A stretch of 64,000 nucleotides of DNA from Datura wrightii (lineage: Eukaryota; Streptophyta; Magnoliopsida; Solanales; Solanaceae): NCBI GenBank assembly GCA_035772735.1, contig JASDFA010000019.1, forward strand, positions 88,534,001 through 88,598,000, in the 5' to 3' direction. A program made the position numbers and the translations under genes. Positions 1 through 10,265 of this stretch are shown here, in pieces. Numbering within the stretch: position 1 is the first letter of the stretch; every line of letters begins with the position of its first letter. The notes under the pieces are model-generated. The model was given only the letters and a program-made list of their open reading frames with translations, was not told where the DNA came from and did no database searches.

Positions 1-183
1 TAGATTCCCTACTAAAAGAATAAAAATTACTAATTAAAATGCACATTTAAACCTAGTCAAGAAAAAGAAGAGAAAATAAAATAAAAAAAACTTTACACTA
101 AGGAAAAAGAAAGAAAAATATTTTTCACGGGTTGCCTCCCGTGCAGCGCCTGGTTTAACGTCGCGGCTCGACAGCCTTTACGC

Positions 184-2577
184 TCAATTTTCTACTAGGG
201 AGATGGACGATTTGACCCGATCATGGTCATCTCCCCAGTAGTTCTCAACCTTGTCTGGTGGCCTACCTAGTAACTCTCGGGAATCACTCAATCCATTTGC
301 ATTCCTATGATCAATCACGTTGATCACCGAGAGTTCCTTATAGACATTCGGAAGCTTAGGTGCCTTGTACACGTCGAACACCTCAACCTTGTCGTGTGCT
401 CGCATCGTGAGTTGACCCGCAGCTACATCGATCAATGCCTTTCCGGTTGCCAAAAATGGTCATCCCAAAATAAATGGGACTTCTGCATCTGGCTCAAAAT
501 CCAGAATAATGAAATCTACCGGAAAAATGAGGGAGCCTACCTGCACTAGCACATCCTCCACAATGCCATCCGGCTTAGCTAAAGACCTGTCTGCTAGCTG
601 CAAGATCACTGTTGTAGGTCTAGGACTCCCTAGCCCTAACTTTCTGAATACCGAAGATGGCATCAGATTTATACTTGCCCCCAAGTCGCATAACCCACGA
701 GCTCGGATACTTTGCCCAATCGTCAGCTGGATAGTAAAACTTCCAGGATCCTTCAGTTTAGTGGGCAACCTGTTCTGAATACGGGATATGCATTCCTCCG
801 TTAAAGCCACCGTGGCATACTCGGTCAAGCGACTTTTGTTGGCCACGATGTCTTTGATATACTTTGCATATTTTGGCACACCCTCCAAGACATCAACAAG
901 AGGTAAGTTAACATGTACCTGTTTAAGTACCTCCATGAATTTCTGGAAACACGCCTCCTCCTTGTGTTTCTTAAGTCATTGAGGGAACGGGGGTGGAGGC
1001 CTTGTTGGTTCAGCTTCTTTGGTCTTCCCCGTATCTGAGGTTTGTTCTCCCTCAACATCTGCTGCTCCTGACTTCTGAGGCGGTCTTTCCGGTTCCACCT
1101 CCTTTAATTGTAAACCACTCCTCGTGGTCACTGCATTTACCTGCTTAGGATTGGGATCCATGTCGCTAGGTAGTCCTCCCCTTGGTCTAGTATTTTGGGC
1201 ACTGGCAAATTGCCCAAAATGATATTCAAGAGCCTTGGTTGCCAATTGATTGTTCTTTACTTCGGCCGCCAGTTTGACATAGTCAGCCTGCAATTGTGCC
1301 TGGTTGGCAATCATGGTCTTGAACATTTCCTCAATAGTCGGTGATGGTGGTGGAGGAGGGGCATTGTGATTTCTAAACTGATTCTGATAGCCTTGTTGCC
1401 CTCCTTGGTTTTTGTGCATACCCTGCCCTGAACCCTGGCCTTGTTGATTGTTGCTACCCCACGAAAAATTTGGATTATTCCTCCAATTCGAGTTGTAGCC
1501 ACCACCAAACTGCTGTTGATTCCTCTGTGCATTGCCCACAAAGTTGACAGAATCAAGATTTGCACCACAGCATTCAGCTGAATGCTCACTACTACCACAC
1601 ACTTCACACCACATCTGTTGGACTGCATTAACTGAGGCTGACGGCTGGTTCAAATTTATATTGCTGAAGTGAGTGTTTAACTGATTTTGCAAAGCAGCTA
1701 TCTGTGCAGCGATAGCTGTGAATCCATCCACTTCAAGCACTCCCGCTGCTTTCCTTGCTCCACCTCTTGAAGAATCTGCATTCCATTCCGGATTGCCTTG
1801 TGAAATTCGGTTGAGCAAAGTGTACAGCTCCTCATAAGTCTTCTCCAGCGCTTGCCCTCCAGCTGCTGAGTCTAACAAAATTTTAGTGTGGGGTTCCAAA
1901 CCCTCAATAAAAGTGTGGACCAACACCTCATTTGACTGATGATGATGAGGACAGTCCCGCAACATGGACTTGAATCTTTCCCAGGCTTGATAAAGATTTT
2001 CTCCTTCCCTCTGTTTAAAACTTAGAATCTGACTTCTAAGTTTAGCTGTTTTACCTGAAGGGAAAAATCTGATCAAGAACTTCTTTGCAAGATCATCCCA
2101 CGTTGATATATAGTTGGGTGGTTCAGCTTTTAACCACCTCTTGGCTTCACCAAGTAAGGAAAATGGAAATAAGGTGAGTCGAACATAATCAGGTGACACT
2201 CCAGCGGGGATGTAAGTGTCACTTATCTCCAAAAAGTTCTGGAGATGTTGTTGCGGATCTTCGTGAGGGAGACCGGTAAACTGCCCGCTAGTGTGCAAAA
2301 GTTGCACCATATTTTTCTTTAACTCAAATCTCCCCCCAGGCTCTGGTTTGCGGATGCTGGAATGTACATTATTAGCGTGTGAGATTGCCACCTCGCGAAC
2401 CGGCCTGGCTGCTACTTCCTCGGGCACTAACACTGCCCGCACAACTGGTGGATTGGGTTGCTCCATCATAGACTGTTTGAGCAACTGCAACTTCTTCCGA
2501 AGAGCTTCTCTACGTTGACTATGCAATTCACGTTCTGGCTCTAAGTAAGATTCCACCAGCTCCTTGTCCCTTGCCAG
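184..2577 (-). pseudogene. Athila/Tat-type retrotransposon gag-protease reading frame, broken
   Basis: One minus-strand frame runs from about 2577 to 184. Its N-terminal part is a Ty3/gypsy capsid-type Gag, with the core around the residues LTLFPFSLLGEAKRWL and the tract FFPSGKTAKLRSQI, followed by a Gln/Asn/Gly-rich tail and a proline run. The second part is a retropepsin-like protease (CDLGASINLMPSSVF, then FILG and PFLATG). Two in-frame TGA codons interrupt it, at 976-978 and 457-459; in related proteins both positions are arginine (PFPQ-R-L and LG-R-PF), so CGA to TGA is likely. No ATG lies between the upstream in-frame stop and the Gag body: the expected start position (2575-2577) reads CTG. 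The sequence after 184 contains the GTCGAGCCGCGACGTTAAAC and GGGAGGCAACCC blocks that usually follow the ORF in this class. No reverse transcriptase is visible before the window edge, which fits a non-autonomous gag-protease element. Lineage is assigned from Gag style and primer site, not from a search. Confidence 0.85.
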
Positions 2578-2696
2578 TGTTCACAGAAATAAAAATCTGC
2601 AAAATACAGGCTAAGACCAAGTTGTTAACACTTAAGAAGATTAAAATACAAATACAGTAAATTTACACTAAACAAAATTTTACAAATCGCCTAGCC

Positions 2697-2714
2697 TCCC
2701 CGGCAACGGCGCCA
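2697..2714 (-). other. Primer-binding site, tRNA-Asp type
   Basis: Read on the minus strand this is TGGCGCCGTTGCCGGGGA, the primer site typical of Athila/Tat gypsy elements. It lies six bases inside the LTR boundary at 2721 and between the LTR and the gag frame, as expected for a minus-strand element. Confidence 0.88.
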
Positions 2715-2720
2715 AAAACT

Positions 2721-4185
2721 TGTTCGCGCTCTGCTGCTCGGTATATATTATACACCGACACGCAAGTGTACGTGGTCAAACAAGTAATAAAGTGGCTAAG
2801 TAGCCAAGTATCGATCCAAGGAGGCTGCTCTAGATATGCAAAACTGCCTAGTTTACTATATCTCTATTCTATTTCTAACTATGTTAACAACAATCCAACC
2901 AAGATTTGAGTAAGTTTTGTTTCTAAACTAATTATCTACTAAAATTAATAACTACTATTTACGTTGAGTTTAGACAATGGATATGCACATGCCAAGGTTA
3001 AGAACGAGTAATGAACTTGATAATCATGATAATTTGGTCATCTTCTTCTTCATATTGCTAGCCAAGAACGTTTGCCTAGAAATTAAAACTTCCGTATTTA
3101 ATTTCACTTTAGCTTCATAAACCATTCGTCTACATTTCTGTGATCAAATGCAATTTATGACCTAACACTACAATTCCGGTTCCTAAATTGACTAATACGG
3201 CTTTCAAGTATATTTCTATCAAGAAAGCACATCAAAACCCAATTTTCCCAAATCAAGTTAAGAACAATACCCTATTAATTCACAACTTTCCAATTTCATG
3301 CTCTCTCGAGTGAAATTGGACTTTTTAGATATACATTAATGGTGGCCAATCAAGAATGTAATAAGCACAAGAATTAATAGAACAACATGCAAGAAGAAGA
3401 AGAAACCATATCAATTATTACCAACATTCATTTCACAAGTTCAAAACCTCAGCAAGAGAGGAATTAGCCACTCATTCTTGGATTAATCATCCTAGAATGA
3501 GTGTGAATCATGCATACAATTGAAGGAAAGAAGAAGGGAAGAGAAGAAAACTCTTATCTTTTCTATTCTTCAACTGCCACAAAACCACGTTCCTGCTCCC
3601 ACTTCTGAACTCAGGCTAAAAAACTAAAACTAAAAAAGCCTCCCTTAAAAATAACCTAAGTGTGCTATTTATACTAGTGGGAAATTTTTCCCGGAATAAC
3701 AAGCAACGTGTCACGGAGGCCAACGCGGAGCACTGCCTCCGTGACACGGCGTGGACGCGGACCCTCTCTGGAAATTGCATGGTCCGGATAATTAGCCTCA
3801 ACGTGGCACGGAGGCCATCGCGGAGGACTGTCTCCGTGCCACGGAGCTGACGCGCAGGCACACTGGAAATTGCCACTTTTATTTCTGCCCAGGCAGTGTG
3901 CTACCGCGATGGCAGCGTGGCACGGCACCATCGCGGAGCCACTGCAAAATATGCCATCCGAGGTCTTTTCCACGCTCGCATCCAAGTCCAACTCCGACAT
4001 AGTTCCAACACGCATTTTAGCTCTTAAAAATCACTTTATCCTGCAAAACAAATGCTAATCATGTTGGTTAGTATAAATTCGCATTTTATTACCAAATACA
4101 TGATATTATATACACATTGCACAACAAACAAGGTAAAAATGATACGTTTGAGTATCACTTGGGCATATAAATCTGCCCAAGATCA
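2721..4185 (-). repeat. 5' LTR of the Athila-like gag-protease element
   Basis: The LTR is 1,465 bp. Its plus-strand left edge (TGTTCGCGCTC) abuts the primer site and its right edge ends CCCAAGATCA. The right boundary is set by comparison with the second copy (6855-18623), because homology stops in both exactly after GATCA. A minus-strand TATA box (TATAAATA) lies at 3666-3673 with the GC-rich inverted-repeat block upstream of it. Bases 4186-4190 (TACTA) may be the target-site duplication, but the other end is outside the window. The element lies within LTR X-a. Confidence 0.85.
3666..3960 (-). promoter_or_regulatory. LTR promoter: TATA box plus GC-rich inverted-repeat module
   Basis: TATAAATA (minus strand, 3666-3673) is preceded on that strand by a 250-bp GC-rich block. 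It contains a 13-bp inverted repeat GTGTCACGGAGGC (3708-3720) / GCCTCCGTGACAC (3735-3747) and an 11-bp one GTGGCACGGAG (3803-3813) / CTCCGTGCCAC (3832-3842), plus GGCCATCGCGGAG and ACCATCGCGGAG words. Promoter function is inferred from position. Confidence 0.6.
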
Positions 4186-6229
4186 TACTACACTTTGTCT
4201 GAAATCCTCTACTACATACGATGGGTTAATGGGATAACAACTCCAACTAACCCGGGCAAGGACTGAAACATAAGTAGCATGAAAGTCTATCAAAAGGCCC
4301 TCGGAACATGAGGACTCACCGGTAAGCTGAATGTACACTCCGAAGGGGTCTAGATATGAGGATAAACCCGAGAGCTGGAGCCTGTATCACAAGACGATAC
4401 AGCATAGAAAGTATGCGGTCAGTGCGTGGAATGTACCGAGTATGCAAGGTAAATAAAAAGGAAATTTAAAATATATAAAATCTCATAAAACATCATATGA
4501 GTAGGACAACATGCTCATGACATAAATATCGTAAAATAACATATCATAAGTCTCAAGGTTTTCAAAACATTCATAATACGATCGTAATCATAATCATAAG
4601 AGAAAAGCTTTATTAAATGTGTCTTGAGTCAATATACATAAACATAATCGTGCATAATTATGAGGAACAGTGGGAGACTTCTCTTAACCGACATACCTCA
4701 TATGAGCACCCATGGAGCCCGACTTGTAAACCTAGTCGGGAGGCCGTTCATACCATGCCAAGGGTAGAACTATGAAAGTGTGATATCACCATGAGGAGGG
4801 CCATTTGGTACAGGGACAGTCACAAGGGAGGTCCCAACATATCTGCGGTGGATAGTTTATGAGATCTGGGGCAGAACCTGGGCCCCGAACCTACTCGGTA
4901 TTCGATACTACTCCCAAAACATATATAGTGCTCATAGTATATCATGCATGAGTTCATGGGCTAGTTAATTCATGATAATCAAAAACATGCTTGTAAATAC
5001 ATGAACTAGCCATGAATCAAAGCCCATGAGTCGTCCAAAACATAAATTCATAATTCATTGGATCCATGCATACTTGTAGATCATTCATATAACTTGTAAA
5101 TCCTCAAATCATGATGGTTAATTGAATAAACTCATATTTCAAATCATAGATCATGATGGGTTTGTAAATATCAACAATTAGAGAGTAGATCATAATTTGA
5201 TTTATCATGAATCATGCATAATTAGGCTTGATTTGGTAGAAATCAAAATCAATAAATTTATAATCAAAATTAATGGTAGAATTTGATCTAAATCCATAAA
5301 ATATGATATATATCATAAATCATAAAAACCCATTAGTAATTCATTAATTTTTCTCAAAATTGAACTTAAAACCCCATAGAGTTTTGATAGATTTTTCATG
5401 AATTCATAGGGAATGGGCATGAATGTGAACAGAAACACCCATTTGGAACCTTACATACCTGAAAATAACTGATTCTTACTCTCCCTTGAATGCCCAAAGA
5501 GGAATTGAAAGGAATGAAGAAGGAAACCTTGAATCACCCTTTGATCACCTCTCTATACTATTGCATGCATAAATGAGGACTTAGAATAGATTATCCCTAT
5601 AAAAACCCACCTTTCATAGGCTAAAACAATGTAGTTTAGCCTTTAGGACATTTAGAAATTATGAAAATGCCCTTACTAACTCGCAGAAAATAACTGTCAG
5701 GTGGTTCTAACGGACGACCTAACAACTCATCACTGGGAAAAATGACTCGTCACGTAGCTCGTTAAGTGCACTGCTTCAACTGATTTTCTAGGCTCATCAC
5801 GGGCGACCCAACGACTCGTTGCTGGTAACCAAGAGTCGTGGTTGCCACCCGTGAGGTACACTACCTAGCCTCTTCAAATTAAGTCCCAAGCTTGCTAATG
5901 ACCTACCCCAAGAATCGTGGGGACTGACCATGACTCGTGGGGAGCCTTCCGTGATGACCACTATTCCATCTTCTTTTCTTCGTTAATCCCCTTCCTCATG
6001 ACTGAACCAACGACTCGTAGGGCCAGGCCACGAGTTGTGGTCATGTCCGTGAGGTCTCACCTCTCCAGTCTCCTTCACTGAACACCTGATCTTTCCCCAC
6101 GAGTCACATCACGACTCGTGGGCTATCCTAATGAGTCTCCCCACGGTTCGTCCTGTGCCTGGTGCCAAATTTCCAACTTTTCTCCGCTTAAACTCCAGGG
6201 TTTGATCTTTGGGTTCACGGGGTATAGCA
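4186..6229 (-). repeat. LTR of family X, copy X-a (partial)
   Basis: Read on the minus strand this begins TGCTATACCCC at 6229 and runs through an array of ACGACTCGT-like words (about 5690-6160), the block containing ATTTTCATAATTTCT and CTAAACTAC, AT-rich sequence, and a 3' part matching 33108-33270 (TTGCATACTC, GTATCGT, GATACAGGCTC, GGTGAGTCCTCAT). It is cut at 4185/4186 by the Athila-like element and presumably resumes left of the window. No coding capacity was seen. The family is called an LTR because the solo copy at 31277-33580 has TG/CA ends and a 5-bp target duplication. Confidence 0.7.
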
Positions 6230-6464
6230 TTTCTGAAGAAAACTACTGTGGAAAAAAGATAACATAGTAATTCTGACTCGAAGATTTTAGCGCATAGTTA
6301 AAAAGGCATTGAGCTCTCAGAAGAAAGGATCATTCAAAACCACTAATAAAGGCAATCATGAGCAAGTGTGCAGTAGATATGGAATCCCAAATTATTTCAT
6401 CAAGGAATATCCTCAATGGGAGTTGGAATAAAAATGAAGTCAAGTTGACAAAACAAAACAGGTG

Positions 6465-6671
6465 AAAAAGGATCAACCCTACATCCCTAACAGAAGACTT
6501 TCTACTCGAGAGGCAGATAGTGTTGTGAAAGGAGCTTTTGCAGCCATGGGAAACTCGTCGAGTGTTGAATCTGAACAGAATGGATAGGATGAAGATCAAT
6601 ATTTATTGGCTATGGATGAATCTAATGATGAGGATGATGTGTTGTGGGTTTACAGCTCTTTTGACGCTTAA
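6465..6671 (+). pseudogene. Copia-type gag remnant
   Basis: A short frame reads through KKDQPYIPNRRLSTREADSV, AFAAMGNSSSVESEQNG, a TAG at 6585-6587, then DEDQYLLAMDESNDEDD, ending at 6669. This Ser/Glu/Asp-rich tract resembles the region following the zinc knuckle in plant copia Gag proteins of the UBN2 type. The surrounding 6235-6464 is too degraded to read. Assignment rests on composition and motif only. Confidence 0.45.
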
Positions 6672-6854
6672 AACTGGGGAAACTGGCATGGACTTAGGTG
6701 TGTTTAGATGGATATAAGGAACTTTTACTTTGTTTGTAGGAAAAATAGATGTTGGAGCTGACTTGTGCAAAAGATGGAGAAAATGCATAAAAGTGGCTAA
6801 GTACGGACCGCAGTATAAGTCCTACCATCCTCGTATGAGTTTTACCATAGCAAT
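6672..6854. repeat. LTR-like sequence, left part of family Y
   Basis: Non-coding sequence ends in words such as AAGTACGGACCGCAG and TAAGTCCTACCATCCTCGTA. These match the style of the array right of the Athila-like LTR (18680-19010), which suggests that LTR inserted into one Y sequence. The outer boundary was not found. Confidence 0.35.
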
Positions 6855-7515
6855 TGTTCAGACTTCTGTGGTAACTTTACGCAAGTGCACGTGGTCGAAC
6901 AAGTAGTAAAGTGGCTTAAGTAAAGCCAAGTATCGATCCCACAGGGACTAAACTACGGTAATAATTAACTTAAGTGTTAATGAACTATATCTTTAAGAAT
7001 GCAAATAACCAAACAACTAATATTTTGAGAATTTGAGTTACTAATTTATAAGAATCTAAGGCAAAATTATAAAGTGAGTCTAAACAATAGTAATGAGCAA
7101 GCTGAGGTTAAAACAAACATGCAGGGAATTAATTTATCAATACAATTCAGTTAATCTTTCCTTCAGTTGCTAGTCAAGAATTATTGCCTATGGATTGGAA
7201 CTTTCGAATCCTATCAAACTTAAGAATCATGAGTCTTAATCTACATTTCTGTGATAAAAGAATTTCATGTTCTATCCATACATTCCCGATTCCTTATTGA
7301 CTAATAAGACTTTCAGATATATTTCTATTCTGAATGTAAATCAATTCTCAATTTTTCAAACTAAGATGAGATCATATCCTACCAATTCATATCTTTCCAA
7401 TTTCTTTCCTTTTCAAAATCAAAATTGGATTTTTTAGATATACATTAACATTGGCAAAACATTAATGCAGTAAGAACAAGAATTGATAGAACAACAATTG
7501 AAGAAAATATGAAAA
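6855..7515 (-). repeat. Second Athila-like LTR, left segment
   Basis: This begins TGTTCAGAC and shares with 2745-3400 the blocks GCAAGTGCACGTGGTCGAAC, GTATCGATCCCACAGGGAC, the GATATATTTCTAT tract and TTTTTAGATATACATTAA. It is interrupted at 7515 by Tekay-1 and resumes at 17871. No primer site or gag is attached on either side, so it is probably a solo LTR. The bases flanking the whole unit (GCAAT on the left, CTAGT on the right) do not match. Confidence 0.78.
7511..7515. other. Target-site duplication of Tekay-1, left
   Basis: GAAAA directly precedes the TG of the 5' LTR and recurs at 17871-17875 directly after the CA of the 3' LTR. Confidence 0.9.
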
Positions 7516-10052
7516 TGTTATACCCCATAGAATTCCCGGCACCTAAACGACCTATTCGCACGTTGGTTAAGTATTTTTGAAGGCCATACGTGCTAGAGAA
7601 AGGCCCGGGAAAAGATCGAACGAGAATCCTGTCGAACCATCGCGGAAGGAGCCGAGGCAGAGCCCCTCCGCGATGGCAGCGTGTCACGGAGGAGAGGCCT
7701 CCGCGTTGGCTCCGTGACACATTGGCCCTGTCTAAGTCCAAGTATATAAAGCCCACTTCGGGTTTAAATGATTTAAACATTAAGAAATTTCCAGGAAACA
7801 TAGAGCAAAATCAGAGAAAGAGGAAGGACGAAGAAATTATATAATTTTCATCCGATTACGCTACTAAACGTTGTCACAACTCAAATTAACTCCAGATACG
7901 GAGGTATTTAGCAGCAGAGAGCATTCCTACGGATTCAGTTTCGTAAAATACGGCCGACGAATCGTCGAGCCACCGAGCTAAGGTAAGTGGAATTGCTCTA
8001 AATTAGTGTCTATGTGTTCCTAGCTGTGAAGTGAATATTTCTCCCTTCTGGACTGCTGAAAAATAGCGAGTTTTCGACCGTCTTTCCATAAGCCTAAGTT
8101 TAGGCTATAAACTATATCGAAAGTGACATTGCTCTTTACAATAAAGCTGTATTTAGTATTAATTGACATATTTATGAATACAGTTGGAAGAAAATAGTTG
8201 AAGTACCGGCCGAGTCTCGTCCGACGGACGAATAGTTCAAGGATAAGGTATGTAAAGCTAGTTCCCTCGGCAAGTTAAGTAATATCGGTATAGTATAGTG
8301 ATTTACAAGCCAGTAGAATGTTCAGAAGTCAAATGTTACGTTTATTGTGAATGTTGATACGATATGAGAAGCATTGGGTTGTAACTTGCGTGAAACTTAC
8401 TAGTACGACATAGATTCTAACACAAGTGTTAGAAACTGCCCAGTATGCTCAGTATGTGATGTAATATGAAATGTTAAGATATTATTGTATTTAGTTGAAA
8501 CCCCGTAAAGTGGTGCAATATCCGTAAAGCACTTCAGAAATAGAACGGCAGGCTAAAATAAAGTCTAGAACGCATGTTAGGAATAGTAAATCATGTTAAT
8601 ACAGAAACTCGGTAAACAGCATAGTTTTCAGCAGAAACACTATCTTGTATAGCATTTGCCCCAGTACAGTTTGGCAGGAGACTATATTCATATATATATA
8701 TATATTTACCAGTCTCAGCACGTATTAAATACGTACAGATTACTATCATTAGTTCAGCATGTACTGTATACGATACTTTACCCCTATTAGCCTCAGCATG
8801 TGAGATATGCAGACAGTATTACTAGTTGAGACCGTTGTATTGTTTGGGGTTGGACTACCTAGCATCCATGACCGCCCCAGGGTTAATAGCTGTATCGACT
8901 CGTCCGCCAGAGGACGAGGATACGTCGCTCTACGGAGTGGCATGCCGTCCCCCAGGGGACGAAGATGGGATGCCAGCTTTCCCCATATTTTGCCTTGGTC
9001 GGCTTTTATACACCCCCGTCTAGCGGATACGCCCGGGTGTTGATTCAGGAGTCCTTCGGACTCAGGTACAGTTATAGTTAGGGGCTCAGCGAGCCCAAGT
9101 GCATACCCAGGGGACCGGCGGGATGCTTACAGCCATTATAGGAGATGGGATGACCGGGGTAGGGGTGTAGATTCTGTGCTGGTTGTACCTCCCGGCTTAT
9201 GGGGGCCGGGTAAGGTTTGTGTGTGCCATGTTATGCTATTTCATGTTATGCCATGTTACGTTAGATACGAGTAGATCAGCAGTAGAGGGATATGTCTCCA
9301 GGTATGACTCCTATTTCCTTCCAGTATAAATGAGAAAAGGTATGACTTACAGTATCAGGCAGTTAATCTAATTCTTCCTACTTCAGTTCATCAGTTACAT
9401 TATTATTTTTAGTTATTGCTTTACATACTCAGTAGAAGCAGTATTGACGCCCGGTGGGGTGCTGCATTACTTGCCTGCAGGTACTCATAGACGAGCAGGC
9501 GATACTACGTGATTCCTGTCAGCGGTCGAGTATTCAGCTCCTGTCATCCAGAGACTGAATTCCAGAGGTGTAGTTCAGTTCCTGTTGTTGTATAGTACGG
9601 GTAGGTCGGGGCCCTGTCCCAATCATTTCTATTGCTATTCCTAGAGGCTTGCAGTTTGTATATATTTCCTTGTGGTCAGATGAACCGGTCGTGTGAGGCC
9701 GTACAGTTGTATAGCTGGGGCCATAGTTTGCCAGTAGTGGTGACCTTGCCGGTCACGTAGCTTTTTAGTACTTCATGATTGAGTTGCAGATAACTAGACA
9801 GCATGGTGGCCTTGTCGGCTCGCATAGGCTTCCCTGAATTGATATGTTTCTGGTCAGCTGTTAGCACAGGTACAGGAGGCTATAGGCCAATGGGCCGGGG
9901 ACTGTGTTTGCAGCCGTTATATAGCCCTTTGTTTCCAGAAATATGAGTTAGAGCCAGCCAGGCACCAAATGTGCCCAGGCTTAGCAATCCAGCAGTTCAG
10001 GTCCCAGTAGGACACCAGGTGCCAGTCATACCCCCCAAGGCGGGGTGTGACA
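7516..10052 (+). repeat. 5' LTR of Tekay-1
   Basis: 2,537 bp from TGTTATACCCC to GGGGTGTGACA; the ends form an imperfect inverted repeat. A TATA box (TATATAAA) is at 7743-7750. The presumed transcribed part contains compact hairpins at 8899-8918, 8946-8961, 9049-9063 and 9191-9210. Relative to the 3' LTR it lacks 38 bp (the TTAGTACTCTTTC segment near 17498). Confidence 0.93.
7637..7750 (+). promoter_or_regulatory. Tekay-1 5' LTR promoter: paired inverted repeats and TATA box
   Basis: Two inverted repeats stand side by side: CCATCGCGG (7637-7645) / CCGCGATGG (7668-7676) and GTGTCACGGAG (7681-7691) / CTCCGTGACAC (7710-7720). TATATAAA follows at 7743-7750. The second pair is identical to words in the Athila-like LTR at 3708-3747. 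Promoter role is inferred from position. Confidence 0.65.
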
Positions 10053-10056
10053 AACT

Positions 10057-10068
10057 TGGTATCAGAGC
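10057..10068 (+). other. Primer-binding site of Tekay-1, initiator Met tRNA
   Basis: TGGTATCAGAGC, complementary to the 3' end of plant initiator methionine tRNA, begins four bases after the 5' LTR. Confidence 0.92.
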
Positions 10069-10265
10069 AGGTCATATCCCAGGGAGTCTGCAAGTCGTGC
10101 TAAGTAGAGTCCTTCCCATGGATGTGTTGTGCACCACATACTATGGGTAGGAGGCTGCAAGGCATGATAGGATGGTTGTCTTTTATTCTTATTCAGTCGT
10201 GCTGTAGAGCGGTACAGTATAGGGTTGAGTCCCTAAAAACTTACCCTATTCTTTGATTACAGATA

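Noticed and set aside
7590..7844. A frame of about 84 codons conserved across all five Tekay LTRs
   Set aside because: It overlaps the inverted-repeat module and TATA box, so it would mostly lie upstream of the transcription start. Conservation is explained by LTR identity, and its sequence follows the repeats on both strands.
8807..9043. Overlapping frames in the hairpin-rich LTR block
   Set aside because: Frames occur in several phases because the block is GC-rich and self-complementary; no protein family is recognisable and stops differ between LTR copies.
10057..10068. tRNA-like strings at primer sites (also 22566, 48196, 2697)
   Set aside because: They match only the 3' end of a tRNA and sit just inside LTRs; they are primer-binding sites, not tRNA genes.
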